Shown here piece after piece: positions 26,379 to 35,076 of a stretch of DNA of 64,000 nucleotides. The DNA is from Aureibacillus halotolerans (GTDB lineage: Bacteria > Bacillota > Bacilli > Bacillales > DSM-28697): NCBI RefSeq assembly GCF_004363045.1, contig NZ_SNYJ01000002.1, positions 277,922 to 341,921 of the forward strand, in the 5' to 3' direction. Numbering within the stretch: position 1 is the first letter of the stretch; each line of letters opens with the position of its first letter. The position numbers and the translations under genes are program-made. The notes under the pieces are model-generated. The model did no database searches, was not told the DNA's origin, and saw only the letters and a list, made by a program, of their open reading frames with translations.

Positions 26379-26667
26379 CGTACCATGATGTTTTGAAGAC
26401 AATTTTCGCACCTTAATATCGGGGACACTCATAGATATCGATGGGTAAACCTGAAACTCAGTGTTGTGGCTGCTTTTAATTCGTTGACATTTATTGCAAT
26501 TTCAGGCTCTGCTTACAAAAACTTTGTAATGAAATTTACTGAACTACCTAATTACATGTTTTGAAGAATTCTTTGCCTTTAAAATAAAGCTTCATATGTA
26601 GTGAACGTTGGTATCTTCACTTTACTAGGGCGTGTCTGAGAACTTAGAAGGGAGCAGATGTTGCCGA

Positions 26668-26750
26668 ATTTTCGTTCCAAGCAAGGCGCTTTTTCGCAGG
26701 CTTACCGGACGTACGTCAAGGAAAAGGAACGCAGCAGGGGACGAAAAGGC
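26668..26750 (+). repeat. Structured element H inside R3
   Basis: TTTTCGTTCC near the left and GGGGACGAAAA near the right can pair; between them lie GCGCTTTTTCGC, the palindrome ACGTACGT and a purine run. Seen only once in the window. Confidence 0.4.
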
Positions 26751-27160
26751 GTTGACAGGTGCCTCAGAGCGGACCTTTTTCATATTGCCTTCACTTCAGC
26801 ACTTTTAATGTTGAAGATGGTTTTTGAGCTGCAAAAGTTGATTTGGTTTAGAAGGCAGCAGTCTATTCTCATTCCATCTCTGCGTTCTTGTGTTCCATCA
26901 TCGGCCACCGCTTAATTCTTTTTTTAACTTGACTCTCTCATCCGACAGATCGAACAGAATTTGCAAACACAGCAAAATATACCGCTTCATCAATCCTTCG
27001 AAGCAGATAATCTTCGGGCACAATTTGATATAATTCCGCATGAAACGATACATTTACTTGTCTCGTTTGGTAAGCAATTACGCCTTAACACGCTTTCTTA
27101 CTCATTATACGAGACCGGAACAAAAGAAAAACGATTTACGCAGAAACAACCATCAGCGTA

Positions 27161-27268
27161 GTCAAAATACGTAGACTCCTGCGGGAACAGCGCGAGCTGA
27201 AGATCCCGCAGGAAAGCAAGACTCCGAGGAAGCTGAAGCCGTGCCCGCGGAAAGCGAAGTATTTTGAC
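27161..27268 (-). repeat. Structured repeat core, copy A3
   Basis: Arms GTCAAAATAC (27161-27170) and GTATTTTGAC (27259-27268), inner CCTGCGGG/CCCGCAGG, and GCCGTGCCCGCGGAAAGCGA near the right, as in the other copies. Confidence 0.85.
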
Positions 27269-27551
27269 GCAGCGGTCGTGATTGTAACAAGTGTATCAGC
27301 GATTCGAAATTACCTTATCGTGTATTCTTTTCACACTAAGGGTACAAGTGCAATATCGACTTGAGAAGACCTCGTCGTGTTTTCTTTGCCGCAGGAGTCT
27401 CATTAGTAGCTGCTTTTAATGATGCATTCATTTTTAATGATGTGACATGATTTAAAAAGGGCATTATGCCAAGTTATGATGGATATGCAGAGGGTGATGG
27501 CACTATGGTACACTGGAGAGGCGGACAAAGGACGAGAAGAGGTTGGTTGTC

Positions 27552-28439
27552 ATGAATACGTCAGATTTGCGTTTGTTGCAGGTGCTTGCTGAGGAACGAA
27601 ATATGAGAAAAGCGGCTGAACGTCTGTTTGTATCACAGCCGGCATTGAGCCAGCGCTTAAAAAATCTTGAGCAGCAATGGAATGCACAATTTTTTCTTCG
27701 CTCTGCCCGAGGTGTGACAGTGACGCCTGCTGGTGAGAAAGTGATTGCCTATGCGATTGACACATTAAATAACGAAGAGATGGTTCGTGATGAATTGCGT
27801 ACGCTTAATGATAAGGTGCATGGCACATTAAAGTTGGCTGTCGCTTCGATTTTAGGTCAGTATTGGTTGCCAGTGTTGCTAAAGCGTTTTGTCGAGCAAT
27901 TTCCAAAGGTTCGCATTTCGCTGACAACGGGGTGGAGCTCTGAGATGATGAAGCAGCTTTATAACGATGAGATTCATCTTGGCTTTGTCCGAGGCAATCG
28001 CAATCCTGATTGGAGTGGTAGAACCATCCACTTGATGACAGACCATTTTTATCTTGTTGATAGAGACATTCAATCCTTTGACGAGCTTGAATCCACTGAC
28101 AAGCCATTTATTTTATTTAAAAGTGACTCGACATATTATCAAGAAATTCATGATTGGTGGCACCATCACTACAACGCCTCGCCTGAAAGAACGATTGTCG
28201 TTGATCAAATTGAAACGTGTAAGCAGCTTGCCTTGCAAGGCATCGGGTATGCCATTCTCCCATCTATCGCGCTGACAAAGGGAGATGAGGCCTTTTATAA
28301 AATTCCTTTGAAAAAAAAGGATGGCTCTCCTCTTACACGTGATACGTGGCTTATAGGTTCTGAAGCTTCATTTGGTTTATCCCAAGTACAGGCGTTTGTG
28401 GCGATAGTCGATGAACTCAATGGAAGAGTACGTACGTAA
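27552..28439 (+). CDS. ccpC: LysR-family regulator CcpC
   Basis: 295 residues from ATG 27552 (AGAGGTTGG upstream); an earlier TTG adds three residues. The helix-turn-helix (about 17-37; MRKAAERLFVSQPALSQRL) is followed by the effector domain with GTLKLAVASILGQYWLP, TGWSSEMMKQLY and DQIETCKQLALQGIGYAILPS. These segments match CcpC as I recall it. CcpC represses citB and citZ in response to citrate. In B. subtilis ccpC also lies upstream of the dapH-dapL genes, which supports the call. Confidence 0.88.
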   Translation: MNTSDLRLLQVLAEERNMRKAAERLFVSQPALSQRLKNLEQQWNAQFFLRSARGVTVTPAGEKVIAYAIDTLNNEEMVRDELRTLNDKVHGTLKLAVASILGQYWLPVLLKRFVEQFPKVRISLTTGWSSEMMKQLYNDEIHLGFVRGNRNPDWSGRTIHLMTDHFYLVDRDIQSFDELESTDKPFILFKSDSTYYQEIHDWWHHHYNASPERTIVVDQIETCKQLALQGIGYAILPSIALTKGDEAFYKIPLKKKDGSPLTRDTWLIGSEASFGLSQVQAFVAIVDELNGRVRT

Positions 28440-28529
28440 GTGCCTATAGTACGATGAAACAGAGGACATGGATTGCGTATTCCGTTATGCTCTGTTACAT
28501 TAAAGGAAATATGTAAGGAGGAACGTCAA

Positions 28530-29252
28530 ATGAAACAAATGGACGCCAATGAAATCATTCAATTTATTCAAAACAGCGAAAAGGAAACTCCTGTAAAAGT
28601 ACATATAAAAGGGGATATCGAAAACATTTCCTTTGGTGAACACACGAAAACATTTATTACTGGAAATACGGGAGTCTTGTTTGGTGAATGGTCAGAGATC
28701 TCAGTTGCTATTAAAGCAAACGAGGCAGCCATTGAAGATTACGTTGTTGAAAACGATCGTCGTAACTCTGCCATTCCATTGCTAGATTTAAAGCATATCC
28801 ATGCACGTATTGAGCCAGGTGCCGTCATTCGTGATCAAGTTGAAATTGGTGACAATGCCGTCATTATGATGGGTGCCCTAATCAATATTGGTTCGGTTAT
28901 AGGAGAAGGCACAATGATTGACATGAACGTTACACTTGGTGGACGTGCAACGGTCGGGAAGAATTGTCACATTGGAGCAGGAGCTGTTCTTGCTGGTGTG
29001 ATTGAGCCTCCATCTGCCAAGCCTGTTGTTGTAGAAGACGATGTGCTTGTCGGAGCAAATGCTGTTATTTTAGAAGGCGTAACCGTCGGGAAAGGCGCCG
29101 TCGTGGCTGCAGGGGCTGTCGTTACAGAGGATGTCCCACCAGACACTGTCGTCGCAGGGATCCCTGCTCGTGTGATTAAGAAAATTGATGACAGCACACG
29201 CTCAAAAACAGAAATTAAACAGGAGCTTCGTAATCTTAAGAAAGATAACTAA
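28530..29252 (+). CDS. dapH: Tetrahydrodipicolinate N-acetyltransferase
   Basis: 240 residues from ATG 28530 after TAAGGAGG. The N-terminal 90 residues are the DapH-specific domain, and the rest is a left-handed beta helix of hexapeptide repeats ([40 protein letters not shown]). It acetylates tetrahydrodipicolinate with acetyl-CoA, the first step of the acetylase branch to diaminopimelate and lysine. PatA and DapL do the next two steps; all three genes are in this window. Confidence 0.93.
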   Translation: MKQMDANEIIQFIQNSEKETPVKVHIKGDIENISFGEHTKTFITGNTGVLFGEWSEISVAIKANEAAIEDYVVENDRRNSAIPLLDLKHIHARIEPGAVIRDQVEIGDNAVIMMGALINIGSVIGEGTMIDMNVTLGGRATVGKNCHIGAGAVLAGVIEPPSAKPVVVEDDVLVGANAVILEGVTVGKGAVVAAGAVVTEDVPPDTVVAGIPARVIKKIDDSTRSKTEIKQELRNLKKDN

Positions 29253-29259
29253 GGAAATC

Positions 29260-29295
29260 CACCCACTCGACAATTTGCAGAGTGGGTGTTTTTTT
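29260..29295 (+). terminator. Terminator-like hairpin between dapH and dapL
   Basis: CACCCACTC and GAGTGGGTG with an 11-nt loop and seven T, 44 bases before the dapL start. It should lower or regulate dapL transcription from the dapH promoter. Confidence 0.8.
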
Positions 29296-29338
29296 ACCTG
29301 GGATTAACCAAAAGAATCATAGAAAGTGGGAGCTCTAA

Positions 29339-30457
29339 ATGACATTTAATGCGATCCAAGTAAGGCGTGACCTTCATCAAATTCCCGAACTTGGCTTCAA
29401 AGAGTATAAAACACAGCGCTACCTTTTAGACATAATAGAAGCACTGCCACAAGAGCGAATTGAAGTGGAGATGTGGCGGACTGGTATTCTAGTGAAGGTG
29501 AATGGCACATCACCAAACGGAAGGTGTATTGGCTACCGTGCAGATATGGATGGCCTGCCCATCGAGGAAGAAACAGGGCTACCCTTTGCTTCAACTCATT
29601 CAGGGCAAATGCATGCGTGTGGTCATGATATGCATATGACCATTGCGTTAGGCCTGCTGACTAAAGTTGTCAATCAGCCGATAGGAGACACAATGCTCTT
29701 TTTATTTCAGCCCGCTGAAGAGGGCCCAGGAGGAGCAGCACCTATGATGGCATCAGATGCATTCCGGCGCTGGCTGCCTGAAGAAATTTACGCATTGCAT
29801 ATTGCTCCGCAGTTTCCAGTAGGCACTGTCGCCTTAAAATCAGGACTGCTTTTTGCGAATACATCTGAGCTTTTTATTACCCTAAAGGGAAAAGGTGGCC
29901 ATGCTGCATATCCACATCAAACGCATGACATGGTTGTTGCCGCATCGTATTTAATTACCCAACTGCAAACGGTTGTTTCACGTAGAGTCGACCCAATGGA
30001 CCACGCAGTTCTAAGCATCGGAAAACTCCAGGCTGGCAATGTTCAAAACGTGATCGCAGAAACAGCACGAATTGAAGGCACGATGAGAACAATGTCTCCT
30101 GAGGCAATGGACGCTTTCAAAAAAGAGGTCGAGGGTCATGTGAAAGCGATTGAACTTGCTTTCCACTGCCAAGCGACCATTGATTTTGGTGCCAATTACT
30201 ATCAGGTAGAAAATAATGATGAGGTGGCCACTACCCTTATACGCCATTTTAAACAATCTACAACACTGAGGTTTTTAGAATGCGAGGCTGCAATGACTGG
30301 TGAGGATTTTGGCTATATGACAAAAGAAATCCCAGGTTGTTTGTTTTGGCTCGGAGTTGGTCCTACCGAAGGACTTCATTCATCGAAGATCATTCCTGAC
30401 GAAGCAGCACTGGATCTAGCCATACAAGAATTATATAGGTACTTTTCATCTAAGTGA
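29339..30457 (+). CDS. dapL: N-acetyldiaminopimelate deacetylase
   Basis: 372 residues, ATG 29339 after GGGAGC. M20-type amidohydrolase: [26 protein letters not shown] (metal His and Asp), [10 protein letters not shown], and the late MTGEDFGY. It removes acetate from N-acetyl-L,L-diaminopimelate to give L,L-diaminopimelate. It follows dapH directly. The repeat R4 begins right at its stop codon. Confidence 0.93.
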   Translation: MTFNAIQVRRDLHQIPELGFKEYKTQRYLLDIIEALPQERIEVEMWRTGILVKVNGTSPNGRCIGYRADMDGLPIEEETGLPFASTHSGQMHACGHDMHMTIALGLLTKVVNQPIGDTMLFLFQPAEEGPGGAAPMMASDAFRRWLPEEIYALHIAPQFPVGTVALKSGLLFANTSELFITLKGKGGHAAYPHQTHDMVVAASYLITQLQTVVSRRVDPMDHAVLSIGKLQAGNVQNVIAETARIEGTMRTMSPEAMDAFKKEVEGHVKAIELAFHCQATIDFGANYYQVENNDEVATTLIRHFKQSTTLRFLECEAAMTGEDFGYMTKEIPGCLFWLGVGPTEGLHSSKIIPDEAALDLAIQELYRYFSSK

Positions 30458-30461
30458 CTTA

Positions 30462-31209
30462 ACTTTCGCACCTTAATTTCCACTTAGATATAGATGGGTA
30501 AAAGCTGCGATTCAATGTTATGGTTATTTTTTATACAAGCTGCCATAAGCACGTTTTTACCCTAAAGGGCATAAGGGCAACACCGATTCGAAAGGACCTC
30601 ATCGTGATCTTTGCCGCGGGCGAACTGCTAGTGATCGCTCGTGATTAGAAGATTACTTTTTGCACCTTCTGAATCGTTTGTTCTTTAACAGATTTAATTG
30701 GAGTCGACACTCAATTGCTAGGATAGGCAGACATAAAGGATTAACGACACCATTAATCGTTGCGAAAGGAACAAACGTTGCTCAAGTCAATCCCGACTTT
30801 CGGGTAAGAGTCACATAATTTGAAAAAAATAAAAATTTACCATAATTTTCTCCAATATACGTGTCCAATAAAAAACAAAACCAATTTACGCAGAAACAAC
30901 CATCAGCGTAGTCAAAATACGTAGACTCCTACGGGAACAGCGCGAGCTGAAGATCTCCTAGGAAAGCTCGCTTTCCTAGGAAGCTGAAGCCGTGCCCGTG
31001 GAAAGCGAAGTATTTTGACGAAGCGGTCGTGTTTTCTTACATCTTAAAGGGCATAAGGGCAACATCGACTCAAAAGTACTGTCGTCGTGTTTCTTTGCAG
31101 CTTGAGTATCACTAGTGACTGCTTTTGATTTGTTAACAATTTTTCCATGCTTCGGTATGGCTTTTAAAAAACACCTTAGAGTTGAAGATGGTTTTTCCGC
31201 TGCGAAAGT
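30462..31209 (-). repeat. Repeat locus R4, TIR-bounded noncoding composite element
   Basis: About 750 bp bounded by ACTTTCGCA (30462-30470) and TGCGAAAGT (31201-31209). With flanking bases the ends read ACTTAACTTTCGCA and TGCGAAAGTTGAGT. Order, opposite to R1: C, type-2 end with B cassette and a piece of type-2 core (CGCGGGCGAACTGC), E, core A4 (30911-31019), second B with type-2 end, D fragment, F. The left end abuts the dapL stop codon. Confidence 0.8.
30911..31019 (-). repeat. Structured repeat core, copy A4 (palindromic variant)
   Basis: Arms GTCAAAATAC and GTATTTTGAC are intact. The inner stem has changed to CCTACGGG opposite TCTCCTAGG, and a new perfect palindrome CCTAGGAAAGC-TC-GCTTTCCTAGG occupies the centre. 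Confidence 0.8.
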
Positions 31210-31233
31210 TGAGTAAATGAAAATGAAAAAGAA

Positions 31234-31266
31234 AGAAGAGCAGTCAATTGACCGCTCTTCTCCTTT
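31234..31266 (-). terminator. Terminator of ykuT
   Basis: AGAAGAGC-AGTCAATTGACC-GCTCTTCT stem; on the minus strand it is followed by a T-rich stretch. Confidence 0.8.
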
Positions 31267-32118
31267 TTAAATATCAGCTTTTTTTTCCATATATACTTGA
31301 TGTGGGTAGGGGATTTCAATGCCATTTACATCAAGAGCTTCTTTAAGTCGCTTTCGAAGCGTGCGTTCGCCTGCCCACTGCATCCCATTCTCGGTTTTCC
31401 CGATCACTCGCAAGACAATTTCAGAGGCACCGAGGCTTTGCACGCCAATCACATTAGGGCCATCCTTAAAGGAGGAATCCTCCGCTGAGACTTTGTCACA
31501 AACCTCCTGTATAACACTTAAAGCCCGGTCAATGTCGTCGTCATAGGAAATGCCGATATCAACCATAGCGCGCATATTGCCTCGAGAATGGTTGCTCACG
31601 GTTGTGATTTCACGGTTAGGAATAAAGTGCAATGTACCATCAAAGCCACGAATTTGTGTCGTCCGTAATCCAACTTCCTCAACAACACCATCCAGGCCTC
31701 CAACCGTTACATAATCATCTACGTCAATTTGCTTTTCTAGTAAGACGAAAAATCCTGTGACAACATCGCTAACAAGACCTTGCGCCCCGAAACCTATGGC
31801 TAGTCCAACGACACCAGCTCCCGCAATTATGGATGTCACAGACACCCCTAGATTTGAAAGTGCTGTAACAACCGTGAAAAAGATTAGCGCATAGGAAAAC
31901 ACATTAATACTTAATTTCTCCAATGTGCGTATCCGACCTGCATTGACGGTATTCTTTTTCTGGTACTTCTCAAATGCTGAACCAATTAGTTTTTTCCCTA
32001 ACGCACGAATAATGAAAAAGAGTACGATGATAAGTACGAGTTTTAGGGCAATGAGCCCAGCTTGACTAATGAGCCGGGTAAGTACTTCATTGCTCCAGTT
32101 GAAATTTCCTTCTCCCAT
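31267..32118 (-). CDS. ykuT: MscS-family mechanosensitive channel YkuT
   Basis: 283 residues with three membrane segments (about 15-40, 70-90, 95-125). The pore helix region GAGVVGLAIGFGAQGLVSDVVTGFFVLLEKQ is typical of MscS, followed by the beta domain (DDYVTVGGLDGVVEEVGLRTTQIR) and PNREI. Such channels open under high membrane tension and release solutes after osmotic downshift. Position after dapH-dapL matches B. subtilis ykuT. Confidence 0.92.
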   Translation of the reverse strand: MGEGNFNWSNEVLTRLISQAGLIALKLVLIIVLFFIIRALGKKLIGSAFEKYQKKNTVNAGRIRTLEKLSINVFSYALIFFTVVTALSNLGVSVTSIIAGAGVVGLAIGFGAQGLVSDVVTGFFVLLEKQIDVDDYVTVGGLDGVVEEVGLRTTQIRGFDGTLHFIPNREITTVSNHSRGNMRAMVDIGISYDDDIDRALSVIQEVCDKVSAEDSSFKDGPNVIGVQSLGASEIVLRVIGKTENGMQWAGERTLRKRLKEALDVNGIEIPYPHQVYMEKKADI

Positions 32119-32286
32119 AGCAGTCCCTCCAATTTAGTTCTTTCAATTGTAGAAGTGTAGCATAAATGCATGTCGAAAAAAAGCAAGATGCAAGGCGGAA
32201 TGTGTGTGAAAATCGACAGGATAGGGTAAAATGGATGTAGTCGTTGCTGAGTGATTTTAATAGATTACATTTATTCTAATATAACA

Positions 32287-32315
32287 TTGACTTTAATTCT
32301 CATTTAGCATATACT
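32287..32315 (+). promoter_or_regulatory. Sigma-A promoter of ykuU
   Basis: TTGACT and TATACT with a 17-bp spacer, 48 bases before the start codon. No clear PerR box was seen. Confidence 0.7.
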
Positions 32316-32362
32316 ATGTATTGAATGATCTTAGAATCAAAAACTTTTAGGAGGGTTTACAT

Positions 32363-32905
32363 ATGGCAGAACGTATGGTTGCAAAACAAGCACCACGCTT
32401 TGAAATGGAAGCTGTATTACCGAACAAGGAATTTGGCAAAGTAAGTCTTGAAGAAAATATGAAAAATGATAAATGGACAGTGCTTTTCTTCTATCCAATG
32501 GACTTCACATTTGTTTGTCCAACTGAAATTACATCATTATCTGATCGTCATGATGAGTTTGATGACCTAGATGCAAATGTCATTGGAGTATCCACTGATA
32601 CGATCCACACGCACTTGGCGTGGATTAATACAGACCGTGACGACAATGGTCTTGGTGATCTGAATTATTCACTTGCAGCGGATACGAACCATCAGGTGGC
32701 TCGTGATTATGGCGTCCTTATTGAAGAAGAAGGAATTGCACTTCGTGGACTATTCATTATTTCTCCAGAAGGTGAACTTCAGTATTCAGTTGTGAACCAC
32801 AACAATATTGGTCGTGATGTTGAGGAAACGTTGCGTGTCCTTCAAGCACTTCAAACTGGCGGTCTGTGCCCTGCGAACTGGAAGCCAGGTCAAGCAACAC
32901 TTTAA
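32363..32905 (+). CDS. ykuU: 2-Cys peroxiredoxin YkuU
   Basis: 180 residues, ATG 32363 after TTAGGAGGG. Peroxidatic cysteine C52 in FTFVCPTEI and resolving cysteine C169 in GLCPANW. It reduces hydrogen peroxide and organic peroxides with a thiol donor in the cytoplasm. In B. subtilis ykuU is followed by ykuV, a thioredoxin-like partner; here it is not, and a terminator closes the unit. Confidence 0.93.
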   Translation: MAERMVAKQAPRFEMEAVLPNKEFGKVSLEENMKNDKWTVLFFYPMDFTFVCPTEITSLSDRHDEFDDLDANVIGVSTDTIHTHLAWINTDRDDNGLGDLNYSLAADTNHQVARDYGVLIEEEGIALRGLFIISPEGELQYSVVNHNNIGRDVEETLRVLQALQTGGLCPANWKPGQATL

Positions 32906-32938
32906 ACATTAATGAATCGATTGAATAAAAGATTTAAC

Positions 32939-32972
32939 AGAGGCTGCTCAATAAAGAGCAGCCTCTTCAATT
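32939..32972 (+). terminator. Terminator after ykuU
   Basis: AGAGGCTGCTC-AATAAA-GAGCAGCCTCT, an 11-bp perfect stem. Confidence 0.85.
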
Positions 32973-33055
32973 TGCATTATTGATAACGTTCTCATTTGAC
33001 GATATACGGCACTTTTTAAAAAAAATAGTTTTGTGTAAAAAATCAAAAAAACCCC

Positions 33056-33083
33056 TTGACCTATGAAATAAAACGTGTAATAT
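33056..33083 (+). promoter_or_regulatory. Sigma-A promoter of the ABC exporter operon
   Basis: TTGACC and TAATAT with a 16-bp spacer. The leader to the ABC start is about 215 bases and holds the broken small ORF. Confidence 0.6.
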
Positions 33084-33174
33084 AACTAAGACCACAACTT
33101 TTAAATACCCTACAAATCGATTTTTTTGCCTAATGAGGCACTTAAATGAATAAATGCAAAGGGAGAGAATTCCG

Positions 33175-33291
33175 ATGTAAGATGTGTGGACCCTCTATGA
33201 AGAAGGGAAGACTCCGGCCATCATTGAGGATATGTATGTGAAATTGCTTCGGAACTCAAAATATTTAGCCTGTAAACTATTTACTGGCTGA
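33175..33291 (+). pseudogene. Leader ORF with stop at codon 2
   Basis: GGGAGAG is followed after seven or so bases by ATG (33175) and directly by TAA. After the TAA the same frame stays open for 36 codons (DVWTLYEEGKTPAIIEDMYV, then KLLRNSKYLACKLFTG) to TGA 33289-33291. If TAA were AAA, a 38-residue protein would result. A GTG at codon 4 could be a weak start. The ABC gene starts 16 bases later. It may be a leader peptide gene killed by a nonsense mutation, or a real start-stop control element. Confidence 0.5.
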
Positions 33292-33307
33292 AAGCGAGGT
33301 TATCCCT

Positions 33308-35065
33308 GTGGACACGTTTAGGCGTTTGAAGGAATTCTACTGGCCACATAAGCGTTATTTTTTTTGGTCACTCTTTGCACTGCTGTTTGTAACAAGCATT
33401 ACGGTTGCTTATCCCATCGTCCTTCAAATTACCATTGATGAGGTCATTAGAAAGGGAAGGATGGACCTTGTGCCTTACTTGGCAAGTGGTTTTTTCCTCC
33501 TCATGGTCATCAAAGCTTTTGCTGGCTATTTCAATCAATACTACGGTGAGTTGTTTGGGATTCGTTCGGTGTATTCAATAAGAGAAGCATTGTATGAAAA
33601 GCTACAATTTCTGTCCTTCCGTTATTATGACAATGCGAGGACCGGAGATTTGATGTCACGTTTAACTCAAGATGTGGAAGCCTTTCGTTTTTTCTTATCC
33701 TTTGGCGCTTCTCAAGTGCTAAACTTTTTACTGCTTATTGGGATTTCGCTATCTGTGATGTTCTATTACTCAGTGCCACTTGCATTGACGACGATGGCTT
33801 TTATGCCTTTCCTAGCGATTGTCGTGTATCGATTTGACCGGAGTGTGCATCCTGCCTTCCGTCATGTACGTAAATCACTGGCGAAATTGAACACAAACAT
33901 TCAAGAAAATGTGAGCGGAATAAACACTGTGAAATCACTATCTCGTGAGGATTTTGAAATCAACAAATTTACTACAGCTAATACGGACTATAGAGAACGT
34001 AACCTGTTTACAACGGACATATGGGCAAGATTCTTCCCTTTAATGGAGCTGATTGGACAAATTAGCGTCGTCGTTTTGTTGGCATTTGGCGGCTATCTCG
34101 TCATGAATGGCTCAATGGAACTTGGGCAGCTTGTCGCTTTTTTCAGCCTCGTATGGTACATTCTCGGTCCTTTAATGAACTTAGGATTTATTATTAACAC
34201 GTTTTCCCAATCCAAAGCCTCTGGTGAAAGACTCTCACAAATTCTTGACCAGGATAACGAAATTGAGAATCCGGAGAACCCTGTAGAGACTAACGATCTA
34301 AAAGGGAAAGTGGTCTTTGACAATGTGAGCTTGCAGTACACGAAAGACGATGACCACGCTATAAAGAATGTGAGCTTTCAAGTGGAGCCAGGTAGTACAA
34401 TTGGGCTTTTAGGGGCAACTGGCTCAGGGAAAACGACGATTCCACAGCTATTGGCGAGGTTTTACGAGCGGAGCGAGGGGAGCATCACTTTTGATGACAT
34501 CCCGATAGAAAACTTTGCTCTAAATACCCTACGCAGAAATGTTGGTTTTGTGTTGCAAGAAACCTTTTTGTTCTCCTCGTCTATCAAAGCGAATATTGCC
34601 TATGGAAATCCTGAGGCGGAAATGGACGACATCATAGCAGCGGCAAAATCTGCGCAGGCTCATGAGTTTATTATGGAAATGCCAGATGGCTATGACACCA
34701 TCCTTGGTGAACGTGGCATGGGTCTTTCTGGTGGTCAGAAGCAACGTATTGCGATTGCAAGAGCCTTGTTGATTAATCCTGCGGTCTTAATATTGGACGA
34801 TGCGACGAGTGCTGTTGATATGCAAACCGAAGCAAAAATTCAAAAAGCGCTAGAGCATGTGATGGAAGGTCGAACCACATTTATCATTGCGCATCGTATT
34901 TCTTCCCTGCAACATGCGGAGGAGATTCTTGTAATGGATCAAGGCGACGTTGTGGAGCGGGGAACACACGCTGAGCTTATTGCAAAAGCCGATGGGGCAT
35001 ACAGACGTGTGTACGATATTCAATACAAAGATCGACAAGCTGTATTGCAAACCCATACTGGGTAG
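33308..35065 (+). CDS. ABC exporter half, degenerate ATP site subunit
   Basis: 585 residues, GTG start after GCGAGGT. Six membrane segments in the first 300 residues (exporter fold), then the nucleotide domain: Walker A GATGSGKTT, signature LSGGQ, and Walker B VLILDDATSAVD in which the catalytic Glu is Asp. It pairs with the next gene, 11 bases downstream, to form a heterodimer. Length matches YknU of B. subtilis as I recall it. Substrate probably drugs or lipids, unproven. Confidence 0.88.
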   Translation: MDTFRRLKEFYWPHKRYFFWSLFALLFVTSITVAYPIVLQITIDEVIRKGRMDLVPYLASGFFLLMVIKAFAGYFNQYYGELFGIRSVYSIREALYEKLQFLSFRYYDNARTGDLMSRLTQDVEAFRFFLSFGASQVLNFLLLIGISLSVMFYYSVPLALTTMAFMPFLAIVVYRFDRSVHPAFRHVRKSLAKLNTNIQENVSGINTVKSLSREDFEINKFTTANTDYRERNLFTTDIWARFFPLMELIGQISVVVLLAFGGYLVMNGSMELGQLVAFFSLVWYILGPLMNLGFIINTFSQSKASGERLSQILDQDNEIENPENPVETNDLKGKVVFDNVSLQYTKDDDHAIKNVSFQVEPGSTIGLLGATGSGKTTIPQLLARFYERSEGSITFDDIPIENFALNTLRRNVGFVLQETFLFSSSIKANIAYGNPEAEMDDIIAAAKSAQAHEFIMEMPDGYDTILGERGMGLSGGQKQRIAIARALLINPAVLILDDATSAVDMQTEAKIQKALEHVMEGRTTFIIAHRISSLQHAEEILVMDQGDVVERGTHAELIAKADGAYRRVYDIQYKDRQAVLQTHTG

Positions 35066-35076
35066 GGGGACTTCCA

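Larger units (their letters stand above)
26404..27465 (-). repeat. Repeat locus R3, noncoding composite element
   Basis: About 1.06 kb, in reverse orientation to R1. Order: C (26404-26480), D (26500-26600), a distinct element H (26668-26750), an F copy (about 26790-26840), E parts (26880-27120), core A3 (27161-27268), B cassette with a type-2 end (27310-27420). The left edge reads TTTTCGCACCTTAA, close to the terminal repeat of R4. The right edge is not defined. Short ORFs in this stretch are not supported. Confidence 0.75.

Noticed and set aside
26658..26915. 85-codon frame in R3
   Set aside because: Runs through element H and an F copy; no conserved counterpart in the other loci.
32119..32362. 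PerR box before ykuU
   Set aside because: AT-rich bases look suggestive, but no TTATAAT-type inverted repeat of the right form is present.
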